Below are positions 50,545-57,885 of a stretch of 64,000 bases of DNA, piece after piece. The stretch's first letter is position 1. Every line of letters starts with the position of its first letter. This DNA comes from Chloroflexales bacterium ZM16-3 (lineage in GTDB: Bacteria > Chloroflexota > Chloroflexia > Chloroflexales > Chloroflexaceae). The notes beneath the pieces were generated by a model. It did not search any database and had not been told where the DNA came from. It saw only the letters and a list, made by a program, of their open reading frames with translations. A program made the position numbers and the translations under genes. The stretch is taken from positions 124,001-188,000 of the forward strand of contig RYFE02000006.1 in NCBI GenBank assembly GCA_004138175.2, written 5' to 3'.

Positions 50545-51627
50545 ATGAACAATGACCTCACTGATGCCACGCGTCTTGACCGGCTGATCGCAGAGATTCT
50601 GGGCGGGCGGATGAGCCGTCGCGAGCTGATCCGGCGCGGGCTTGCGCTGGGTCTGGGGCTTCCGGCGATCACGGCGGCGCTTTCCGCCTGCGGCGTTGCG
50701 CCACAGGCCGATTCCGTCTCGCCCTGGCGGCCGACCGCCCCGCCCGGCCCCTCGCCCACCCCCCCGCTGTCGGCCTCGTTTGAGCTGGCCACGCCCACAG
50801 ACACACCCGTCATCTCGCCCACAGACACACCTGTGCCGCCCCCAGTCACCCGCTTCGCGGTGATCGGCGACTACGGTATGGATGGGGAGCAGGAGGGGGA
50901 TGTGGCCGAGCTCGTGGCCGGCTGGTCGCCCGAGTTTGTCATCACGACGGGCGATAATAACTACCCAAACGGCAGCGCGGACACGATCGACGCGAATATC
51001 GGCCAGTACTACCACGCCTACATCGCACCCTACACTGGCACCTATGGCGAGGGCGGCACCGAGAACCGCTTCTTCCCCGTGCTGGGCAACCATGACTGGG
51101 TGGTGGGCTACCCGGAGCCCTACCTGAGCTACTTCAGCCTGCCGGGGAATGGCCGCTACTACCAGATCGCCCGTAGCCCGCTGGAGTTCTTTATGCTCGA
51201 CAGCATGCCCGACGAGCCGGACGGCACTTCGCCGGACTCGACCCAGGGCCAGTGGCTCCAGGCCGGGCTGGCCGCCTCCACGGCACCCTGGAAGGTCGTG
51301 GGGTTTCACCACCCGCCCTTCTCCTCGGGCTACCACGGCTCGTCGGGCTGGATGCAGTGGCCCTTCGCCGACTGGGGCGCGCAGATGGTGCTCTCCGGCC
51401 ACGAGCACAGCTACGAGCGGATCGTGCGCGATGGCATCACCTATGTGGTGAACGGGCTGGGCGGGGCCGAGCGCTATATGCCCGGCCTCCACGCCGTCGA
51501 TGGCAGCCAGGTCTTCTACAATACCCAACACGGCGCGATGCTGGTGGAGGCAGATGCGGCGCACATGCGGATACGGTTCATGGCGCACACCGGCGAGCTG
51601 GCAGATGATGCAACACTGAGGCACTGA
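50545..51627 (+). CDS. Exported metallophosphoesterase (Tat signal, lipobox-like)
   Basis: The 360 residues begin with MSRRELIRRGLALGLGLP (twin-arginine SRRELIRR) and a Cys in LSACG that could be lipid-modified, then a Pro/Thr linker. The calcineurin-like domain has all metal motifs: VIGDYG, TGDNNY, LGNHDW, FHHPPF and SGHEHSYER. It resembles purple acid phosphatase-type enzymes and should act outside the membrane. No leader or Shine-Dalgarno sequence is apparent. The last residues TLRH and the TGA stop are coded by the CACTGAGG octamer array. Confidence 0.85.
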   Translation: MNNDLTDATRLDRLIAEILGGRMSRRELIRRGLALGLGLPAITAALSACGVAPQADSVSPWRPTAPPGPSPTPPLSASFELATPTDTPVISPTDTPVPPPVTRFAVIGDYGMDGEQEGDVAELVAGWSPEFVITTGDNNYPNGSADTIDANIGQYYHAYIAPYTGTYGEGGTENRFFPVLGNHDWVVGYPEPYLSYFSLPGNGRYYQIARSPLEFFMLDSMPDEPDGTSPDSTQGQWLQAGLAASTAPWKVVGFHHPPFSSGYHGSSGWMQWPFADWGAQMVLSGHEHSYERIVRDGITYVVNGLGGAERYMPGLHAVDGSQVFYNTQHGAMLVEADAAHMRIRFMAHTGELADDATLRH

Positions 51628-51668
51628 GGCACTGAGGCACTGAGGCACTGAGGCACTGAGACACTGAA
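51613..51668. repeat. Octamer array (CACTGAGG)x6 at the phosphoesterase stop codon
   Basis: Tandem CACTGAGG units begin before the TGA stop and end CACTGAGACACTGAACC. Same word and same sense as at auracyanin, bchP and oppF. Confidence 0.95.
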
Positions 51669-51714
51669 CCGGCGTTTATGTTGATAAACTCCTGACAGCC
51701 GCAGGCGGCCGCTC

Positions 51715-51743
51715 TAGACATGGCCTCGTGCCCGTGCTATAGT
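51715..51743 (+). promoter_or_regulatory. Promoter of the CHAT-like membrane protein gene
   Basis: TAGACA (51715-51720), 17 bp, TATAGT (51738-51743). Confidence 0.5.
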
Positions 51744-51778
51744 CCAGGGTGCCAAGGGGAGGTGAAGCGTAAAGGATA

Positions 51779-53122
51779 ATGGTGCGTTTTACGATGGTTA
51801 TCCCTTTTCTGATCATAGTCAGCGGGCGCGGGGTGGGCGGGGCCTACGGGCTGCGTGCACAGGCGGCGGGCCGCAGCGCCGAGGCGGCTCTGGAGGTGCC
51901 GGCGGGCTCGGGCGACCTGGAGGTCGACGGGGCGGCGCTGGGGCGGGCGGTGTTTGTGCCGGCGGTGCGCCAGATGCTGCTGGACGTGGCGCGCGGCGCG
52001 GATGAGGCCGGGGCGCGCATCCAGATCCAGCTGCGGGTGGCCCCGGAGCTGACCGGGCTGCCTTGGGAGTGGCTGAGCCTGGGATCGCAGACGCTCTGGC
52101 AGCCAGCGATGCGTGAGGACTACGCGCTGGTGCGGGTGGGCCAGGCGGTGCGCCCGCCGCCGCCGCTGCCGGTTGCCGCACCGCTGCGCCTGCTGATCGC
52201 GGCTGCGCCGGGCTGCTCCGCCGCCGCCGACGCTCTGGGCGCGGCCCTGCTCGGCGAGGTGCGCGCCCGGCGGCTGATCGTCGACCGGCTGCGCGACGCT
52301 GACCCGGTGGGCCTGGCGGAGGCGCTGGACGAGGAGCCATGCCACCTGCTGCACCTGATTGCCCCGGCGACGCCTGGCCTGTCCAGCGGGCCGGCGCGGG
52401 CGTCCTTGCCCAGGCTGCGCCTCGGTCGCAATATCGACCCGCCGGCCCTGGCGCGGCTGATCGGGGATCACCCCGAGTTGCGCATGGTGGCGCTGGCGGA
52501 CGACGAACCAGAGTCGGTGGGGGCGCTGGCCGCGCTGGCTGTGGCGCTGCACGAGGGTTCTGGCCTGGCGACGTTGGCTCTGGGCGCGCTCGATGGCGCG
52601 TCTGCGGCCGACTTCTGCGCGACCTGCTACGGGGCGCTGGCCTCGGGTGAGCCGGTTGACCTGGCGGCGACGCTGGGCCGGGCGCGGCTGGCTGAGGCAG
52701 GCGGCCCCTGGGGCGCGCCGCAGATCCTTGTGGCGTCGGGGGGCGAGGCGTTGTTCCGCATCGGCGCGGTCGCATCGGCCCCGCAGCCCGCGCGGCGCGG
52801 GCCGCCGCGCCCTGTGACGCGGCGGCCTGAGCGCGGTGATGACTCGACTCAGCCGGTGCGACCGATCGCCCGACCGCAGCCGCGCCCGGCGCTGGCAGGT
52901 CGGGACGCGCCCTCGCCCCGGCCTGCATGGCTGACCCCGCGCCTGATCGCGCTAGCTTTGGCCAGCCTCATCCTTGTCCTCATGGTCAGCCAAGTCATGC
53001 GACGGCCCGAGGATGTCGCGCCGACGCCGACGCCCGCCCCGACGGCCCTGTCCCTGCCCACATCGCCCGGCCTGGCCCCGCCGTCCTTCCCCACCCTGGC
53101 CCCGCCGACGCCGACTCGCTGA
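51779..53122 (+). CDS. Degenerate CHAT-like domain protein with C-terminal membrane helix
   Basis: The 447-residue protein keeps the CHAT N-terminal hallmark (PELTGLPWEWLSLGSQTLW) and the alternating beta/alpha pattern. The His region reads CHLLHLIAPATP without HG, and the Cys region reads MVALADDEPESVG without Cys, so protease activity is not expected. A basic Pro/Arg linker is followed by one membrane helix (about 386-408, LIALALASLILVLMVSQ) and a Pro/Thr tail ending TPTR. It may be a membrane-bound scaffold or regulator for other CHAT/STAND proteins. An active CHAT gene lies at 13933. Confidence 0.7.
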   Translation: MVRFTMVIPFLIIVSGRGVGGAYGLRAQAAGRSAEAALEVPAGSGDLEVDGAALGRAVFVPAVRQMLLDVARGADEAGARIQIQLRVAPELTGLPWEWLSLGSQTLWQPAMREDYALVRVGQAVRPPPPLPVAAPLRLLIAAAPGCSAAADALGAALLGEVRARRLIVDRLRDADPVGLAEALDEEPCHLLHLIAPATPGLSSGPARASLPRLRLGRNIDPPALARLIGDHPELRMVALADDEPESVGALAALAVALHEGSGLATLALGALDGASAADFCATCYGALASGEPVDLAATLGRARLAEAGGPWGAPQILVASGGEALFRIGAVASAPQPARRGPPRPVTRRPERGDDSTQPVRPIARPQPRPALAGRDAPSPRPAWLTPRLIALALASLILVLMVSQVMRRPEDVAPTPTPAPTALSLPTSPGLAPPSFPTLAPPTPTR

Positions 53123-53151
53123 AGGACAGCTAGGGCAACGCCCTCAAACCT

Positions 53152-53204
53152 GCGCGTGGTGAGCGTATGGGAGAGCAAAGCTCTCCCATACGCTCACCAC
53201 GCGC
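53152..53204. repeat. 53-bp perfect hairpin
   Basis: The 25-bp arms (GCGCGTGGTGAGCGTATGGG plus AGAGC) close on AAA. It lies just past the CHAT-like gene, between convergent genes. Confidence 0.9.
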
Positions 53205-53231
53205 GTTGTTGTTGCTGGCAACAAACCCTGC

Positions 53232-53284
53232 TGTTATGATGCAGAAAGATGCCAGCTTCGCTGGCATCTTTCTGCATCATAACA
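53232..53284. terminator. 53-bp perfect hairpin, GCTTCGC centre
   Basis: The 25-bp arms (TGTTATGATGCAGAAAGATG plus CCAGC) close on TTC. The inner GATGCCAGCTTCGCTGGCATC is nearly the same as at 5063-5083, while the outer arms differ. It lies just past the S51-like gene on the minus strand. Confidence 0.75.
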
Positions 53285-53306
53285 AGGAACTCCCAAACCC
53301 CCGCCG

Positions 53307-54356
53307 TCAGGCGGGCTCCACCACCGGGCCTTGTGGCGTATCCTTCACCTGCCAGCCGGCGGCGGCGATCTGGTCACGCAGCCTATCGGCGTCGGCCCAG
53401 TCGCGGCGGGCGCGGGCACCCTGGCGCTCCTCAACCAGGCTCAGCACCTCGGCAGGCGCTTCCGGCTTCGTCGGCTCCTCGCGCGGCCTGCTCTCCGTCT
53501 CCGCCCAGACCTCGGGCGCGATACCCTCGCGCAGATCGATCATCTGGAACGGCCCAAGCTCGCCCAGGGCGAAACGCTCCTTACGCGGGTAGTGCCGCGC
53601 GGCCCCGTCGCGCACAATCGTCACCCCGCCGCGCCCCAGCACCTCGGCCCGGCCCCCGGCCAGGTCGAGCACCAGCCCGGTGTGCTCATCAACGCCGACC
53701 ACCGTCTGCCCCGCCGGGAGCATGGCCAGCAGCCGCTCGTAGCGGGCCTGGCCCATATAGCAATGGCTGGTGTCCAGCTCGGCCCCGCCCTCGGCGTTGT
53801 TCCAGTGCGGCACAAACACGATCGACAGCCCGTAGGGGGCCAACAGGTTCAGCCCGGGCTGCCAGTGCAGATCCGCGCCGACCTTGTAGATCTCATAGAC
53901 CGGCAGGGCCAGCGCGCCCACGGCGATGGTGGCCGCGCTAGCCGTCACCACGGCGGCACCCCGGCGGTGGCGGGCCTGTAGGCGTCGCCAGGCCAGGCTG
54001 CCCGCCAGTTGGCGCGCGGCGTAGGTCGGGCTGCCCGGCCCGAGGAAGATCAGGTCAGAATGCAGCATCGCCTCAGTGGTGGCCGGGTCGTCGGGGCTGT
54101 GGGCCGTGTCGTGGGCGCGGGCCGGCAGCAGGGCGATCTCAGGCCGCAGATTCTGCAGCCGCACGCCCAGGAACTCGGCCACCTTGCCGGCCACTCGCTC
54201 AGAGTTGGGCTGGAATCCGGCCGGCGTCTCCAGAATCGACACCTGGAGCGGCGCCTCTGCCCGCGCGGTGAGCCGGTCGTACACAACGCCGCTGCTCGGG
54301 GCCGTCTCGCCCGATCCGAGCAGCGCGATCATGCCCGGCCCTTCCGTTATGGTCAT
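53307..54356 (-). CDS. S51-like (cyanophycinase-fold) domain fused to a cysteinyl-tRNA synthetase C-terminal segment
   Basis: Residues 1-250 resemble class I glutamine-amidotransferase-like/peptidase S51 proteins (MIALLGSGET, LIFLGPGSPTYAARQL, VVTASAATIAVG at the nucleophile elbow, HTGLVLDLAGGRAEVLG). The last 50 residues (LVEERQGARARRDWADADRL, then RDQIAAAGWQVKDTPQGPVV) match the extreme C-terminus of CysRS. The HIGH and KMSKS motifs of a synthetase are absent, so it cannot charge tRNA. The tail might bind tRNA-Cys or a similar RNA. AGGAG precedes the ATG. A second S51-like gene is divergent at 54668. Confidence 0.75.
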   Translation of the reverse strand: MTITEGPGMIALLGSGETAPSSGVVYDRLTARAEAPLQVSILETPAGFQPNSERVAGKVAEFLGVRLQNLRPEIALLPARAHDTAHSPDDPATTEAMLHSDLIFLGPGSPTYAARQLAGSLAWRRLQARHRRGAAVVTASAATIAVGALALPVYEIYKVGADLHWQPGLNLLAPYGLSIVFVPHWNNAEGGAELDTSHCYMGQARYERLLAMLPAGQTVVGVDEHTGLVLDLAGGRAEVLGRGGVTIVRDGAARHYPRKERFALGELGPFQMIDLREGIAPEVWAETESRPREEPTKPEAPAEVLSLVEERQGARARRDWADADRLRDQIAAAGWQVKDTPQGPVVEPA

Positions 54357-54444
54357 GGGGTTCTCCTAAGGGTTGCTGAACCATGTGCAGCGCACCTTTT
54401 TATGATACAACAGGTAGCACGAGGGGACAGGGGAAAACACTCAG

Positions 54445-54607
54445 GGCTGTTGCAACGTCACCCTCCGACCCTCACCCCCAGCCCCTCTCCCTCAAGGGGA
54501 GAGGGGAGTATAGCGCTTCCTAGCGAGGAATACCCCCCCTCTCCCGCTCAGGGAGAGGGGGCTGGGGGGTGAGGGCTGCCCGGCGATCAAACGACTTTGC
54601 AACAGCC
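54445..54607. mobile_element. 163-bp element with GGCTGTTGCAACGTCA ends
   Basis: The left end GGCTGTTGCAACGTCA and the right end TTTGCAACAGCC are inverted; inner arms CCCTCACCCCCAGCCCC and GGGGCTGGGGGGTGAGGG also pair. Each half has its own C-rich hairpin. The ends match the element at 38178. The right end supplies the -35 of the next gene. It fills most of the 311-bp gap. Confidence 0.65.
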
Positions 54608-54625
54608 ATGGGGAACCACTATGAT
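54597..54625 (+). promoter_or_regulatory. Promoter of the S51 peptidase gene, -35 inside the repeat end
   Basis: TTGCAA (54597-54602), 17 bp, TATGAT (54620-54625). Confidence 0.55.
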
Positions 54626-54667
54626 ACAGGCAGTGCATACGCACAACCACATGCGCCAGGCGGCCTC

Positions 54668-55366
54668 GTGAGCGGCGGGGCGATCATCCTGGCCGGCGGG
54701 GCCGAGTTCGGCGGCGACATGGATCAGGCCGACCGGCGGGCGATCCAGCTGGCAGGCGGCCCCGCCGCCCCCGTGCGCATCATCCCCGCCGCCGCCGCGC
54801 CCGACCACAACGACAAGCGGGCCGGCGCGAACGGCGTCCGCTGGTTCAAGCGCCTCGGCTGCGCCGACGTGGCCGCCGTGCCCCTGACCGACGCCCGCAG
54901 CGCCGCCGACCCATCCGTCGTGGCCGATCTGCGCGCCGCCCGCCTGATCTACCTGCTCGGCGGCTTCCCCCGCCACCTCGGCGACTCCCTGGCCGACAGC
55001 CCAGCCTGGGCGGCGGTGCGCGCGGCCCTAGACGACGGGGCCGTCGTGGGCGGCAGCAGCGCCGGGGCCATGGTGCTCTGCGGGCGCTACTTCGACCCGG
55101 AGCGGGGCGAGCTGCGCGCGGGCCTCGGGCTCGTGCCGGGCATCTGCGTGCTGCCGCACCACAACACCTTCGGCGCGCGCTGGGCACCGCGCCTGCTCGC
55201 CGAGGAGCCCACGCTCACCCTGCTGGGCATCGACGAGTTTACCGCTGTGGTCGCCGAGCAGACAGTAGGCTGGAATACCTGGCGGATCTACGGGCCTAGA
55301 CTCGTCACCGCATATCGCGGCATGGACACCGAGACCTACGCCGCTGGTGAGACATTTCGCCTCTGA
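54668..55366 (+). CDS. Peptidase S51 / cyanophycinase-like protein
   Basis: The 232 residues have the S51 pattern: AIILAGGAEFGGDM, VRIIPAAAAPDHN, YLLGGFPRHLGDSL, and the nucleophile elbow GGSSAGAMVLCGRYFDP (Ser), with LPHHNTFGARW carrying a possible catalytic His. The family includes cyanophycinase and dipeptidase E. No cyanophycin synthetase is in the window. The start is uncertain: GTG 54668 is preferred because an ATG at 54608 lies inside the promoter. Confidence 0.8.
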   Translation: MSGGAIILAGGAEFGGDMDQADRRAIQLAGGPAAPVRIIPAAAAPDHNDKRAGANGVRWFKRLGCADVAAVPLTDARSAADPSVVADLRAARLIYLLGGFPRHLGDSLADSPAWAAVRAALDDGAVVGGSSAGAMVLCGRYFDPERGELRAGLGLVPGICVLPHHNTFGARWAPRLLAEEPTLTLLGIDEFTAVVAEQTVGWNTWRIYGPRLVTAYRGMDTETYAAGETFRL

Positions 55367-55395
55367 TCACTCCCCGGCGGCACCACATGCGGGAG

Positions 55396-55998
55396 CTAGA
55401 CCCTCGGCTGCGAGAAGGGGAAGAACGGCGGCTCGTTATCGGCCAGCCGCAGGTCGATCTCGTAGAGGCCAGAGGTATACTTGCCGCTATAGGGCAGCCC
55501 CAGGTGGTGGACAAGCCCAATCATACCGGTGTTATCGGCGTGGGTGAGCAAGATCATATGGTGGATGCCGTGCGCCAGCCCAACCTGCACCAGCAGGTCA
55601 AAGAGCTGCGCCCCAAGCCCGGCGCTCTGGAGGTCATCGCGCACAACGATCGACGCCTCGGCGCACATGCCGTCATCGCCGATGCGGCCGTAGCGGGCCA
55701 CGGCGACCCCCTCCTCGCGCCCGTCCTCCATGGTTGTCGCCAGCAGGGCCGCCTCGCGCTCGGGGTGGATCGTCGCCAGCCGAACCGTCTCGTGGCGCAC
55801 CTGCTCGGGGTCAATATTATCAAGGGGCATGAAGAAGCGCCGCCAGCGTGTCTCCGACGAGAGCCGGTAGAACATGCGCTCAAGCAGCTCGGCATCGTCG
55901 GGGCGCATATGGCGCACCTGCACGCTCCGGTCGCCGCGAGCCTCTAGCGTCACCTTCGCCTGAAGATCTGGCTGGTCTACGCTGCGTTCGTCCACCAT
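55396..55998 (-). CDS. GNAT-family N-acetyltransferase
   Basis: The 200 residues include VQVRHMRPDDAELLERMFYRLS, VAVARYGRIGDD, the acetyl-CoA loop VRDDLQSAGLGAQLFDLLVQ, and HADNTGMIGLVHHLGLP. This pattern is close to the acetyltransferase domain used in protein-lysine acetylation in actinobacteria and Chloroflexota, but the substrate is not readable. GGAGG lies ahead of the ATG. It is convergent with the S51 gene and divergent from miaA. Confidence 0.85.
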   Translation of the reverse strand: MVDERSVDQPDLQAKVTLEARGDRSVQVRHMRPDDAELLERMFYRLSSETRWRRFFMPLDNIDPEQVRHETVRLATIHPEREAALLATTMEDGREEGVAVARYGRIGDDGMCAEASIVVRDDLQSAGLGAQLFDLLVQVGLAHGIHHMILLTHADNTGMIGLVHHLGLPYSGKYTSGLYEIDLRLADNEPPFFPFSQPRV

Positions 55999-56089
55999 AA
56001 TATGCCTCCGCCTGGTGTCGGCGTCGATGCTGACGCCAGAGTCAGTGTACCATGACGAGGTTACACCGGGCCTGGATCAAGGGATTCTT

Positions 56090-56995
56090 ATGCAGCATCC
56101 GACCCTGACGGCGATCATCGGCCCGACTGCCGTGGGCAAGACGGCCCTTGCCATCGCCATGGCCCGCCGCATCGGCGGCGAGATCATCTCGGCCGACTCG
56201 CGGCAGATCTACCGGCACATGGATATTGGCACGGCCAAGCCGACCCCTGCGGAGCGGGCGGCCGCGCCGCATCACATGGTCGATATCCGCGACCCCGACG
56301 AGGAGTTCTCGCTGGCGACATACCAGGATCTCGCCACGGCATCCATCGCCGACATTATCGCCAGGGGGCGCGCGCCGCTGCTCGTGGGCGGCACCGGCCA
56401 GTACCTCGCCGCGCTGCTAGAGGGCTGGCAGATCCCGCGCGTGCCGCCCCAGCCTGAGCTGCGGGCCGACCTAGAGCGCCAGGCAGCCGAGCGGGGCGGC
56501 GCGGCGCTGCACGCCCGGCTGGCCGAGGTGGACCCCGCCGCCGCCGCGCAGATCGCTCCCTCCAACCTGCGCCGGGTCATCCGCGCCCTAGAGGTCTACC
56601 TTGTGAGCGGCGAGCCGATCTCGGCCCAGCAGACGCGGGTGCCACCGCCCTATGCCATCCGCACGATCTGGCTCCAGCGCGGGCGCGAGGAGATCTACCG
56701 CCGCGCCGATGCGCGCGTAGACGCGATGCTGGCCGCTGGGCTGGCCGATGAGGTGTCCAGCCTGCGCGCCAGCGGCTATGGATGGGAACTGCCCTCGATG
56801 TCGAGCCTCGGCTACATCCAGCTGCGCCCTTACATCGAGGGCGAGGCATCGCTTGATGCCTGCGTCGAGCGGCTCAAGTTCGACACCCACAGCTTCATCC
56901 GCCGCCAGGGCTCCTGGTTCCGCCGCCTGCCCAACGTCGAGGAGTGGACGCCGGAGATGGCGCAATGGCAGGGGCTGATCGCCAATGTACGATAG
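56090..56995 (+). CDS. miaA: tRNA dimethylallyltransferase
   Basis: The 301-residue enzyme has the P-loop IIGPTAVGKTALAIAMA, the substrate Asp segment ISADSRQIYRHMDIGTAKPT, HHMVDIRDPDEEFSLATYQ, LVGGTGQYLAALLEG and the C-terminal WFRRLPNVEEW. It adds a dimethylallyl group to A37 of tRNAs reading UNN codons. ATG 56090 with AAGGG upstream matches the family N-terminus; the ATG at 56015 would add 25 unlike residues. Confidence 0.95.
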   Translation: MQHPTLTAIIGPTAVGKTALAIAMARRIGGEIISADSRQIYRHMDIGTAKPTPAERAAAPHHMVDIRDPDEEFSLATYQDLATASIADIIARGRAPLLVGGTGQYLAALLEGWQIPRVPPQPELRADLERQAAERGGAALHARLAEVDPAAAAQIAPSNLRRVIRALEVYLVSGEPISAQQTRVPPPYAIRTIWLQRGREEIYRRADARVDAMLAAGLADEVSSLRASGYGWELPSMSSLGYIQLRPYIEGEASLDACVERLKFDTHSFIRRQGSWFRRLPNVEEWTPEMAQWQGLIANVR

Positions 56996-57212
56996 GCATA
57001 CATACTATCGGAGGTAGCAGCGAACAGGCAGAAGTACTATTGTCGGGAAAGTTAGCGTATGGTTAAATTAGATTACGACCTATGCGCGTAGGTTTAACAG
57101 AACATTGCATGATCGTGGGCGGACACCCTACCCAACACTCCACCAGGCGTCACACGCAATCAGCACACCATCGTTGCGATCCCCAATCATCACGTATGGC
57201 AGGATTGCTTGT

Positions 57213-57875
57213 ATGCCTCTCTCTGTTACGCGTCCATTCCTCACACCGTCGAATGACTCATCTACCATAACAACCTTCTGCGCACTCCTCGCAATGAGTC
57301 ACGCCCTAGAGGACGTGGTGCGCCAGGGGCTACCCGGCGCCCAGATCGCGGCGGGCTTTCAGCATCTCTCGGCATTCCGCCCAGAAGAGCAGCGCTACCG
57401 CCAGATCGCGGCGGCGGGCGCGCGGATCTGGGTCTGCGCCGTTGTTGATGAGACCCCTCCCGAAATCGAGGGCATCACCTTCGCGCCAGTCAACCCCGAG
57501 TGGCCCGTGGCCGATGAGTGGTTTGTGGTTGTGAATGCCCCCGGCTTTGCTAGCGCCCTTTTGGCGACGGAGGTCTCCAATGGCTTCCGCAGCAAGGATC
57601 GCTCCTTCCAGACAATGTTTACCAGCGACCCGCGCCTCGTCAACGCGATCTGCCGCAGCCTAGATATCGAGCTCGATCTGCACATCGAGATCCCCGCTAC
57701 GCGCGACCCCGAGGCCCAGCAGATCAACCTTCGGCGCTTTAACCGGCTAGCCCTGGAGTATCAGGAGCGCCAGATGTTGCGCCACACAACCCCCATTGCC
57801 ATCGCTCCAAGCTGGGCACCCTCACTCACCCCCGGTCGCTACTTTGGCGAGCGAGAGCTCGGCGGCACCGAGTAG
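57213..57875 (+). CDS. Stand-alone DICT sensory domain protein
   Basis: The 220 residues match the DICT domain: LLAMSHALEDVVRQG, AGFQHLSAFRPEEQRYRQIA, ARIWVCAVVD and EWFVVVNAPGFASALLATE. After the domain, about 90 residues (QTMFTSDPRLVNAICRSLDI, LRRFNRLALEYQERQ) form an uncharacterised helical part. DICT domains are usually fused to diguanylate cyclases or two-component modules; here no output domain is present. The start is uncertain (57105 and 57213 are in frame); the latter has a weak AGGA upstream. Confidence 0.65.
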   Translation: MPLSVTRPFLTPSNDSSTITTFCALLAMSHALEDVVRQGLPGAQIAAGFQHLSAFRPEEQRYRQIAAAGARIWVCAVVDETPPEIEGITFAPVNPEWPVADEWFVVVNAPGFASALLATEVSNGFRSKDRSFQTMFTSDPRLVNAICRSLDIELDLHIEIPATRDPEAQQINLRRFNRLALEYQERQMLRHTTPIAIAPSWAPSLTPGRYFGERELGGTE

Positions 57876-57885
57876 GAGTGGTGGC

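Noticed and set aside
53307-54356. Functional cysteinyl-tRNA synthetase
   Set aside because: Only the C-terminal tail is CysRS-like; HIGH, KMSKS and the zinc site are absent.
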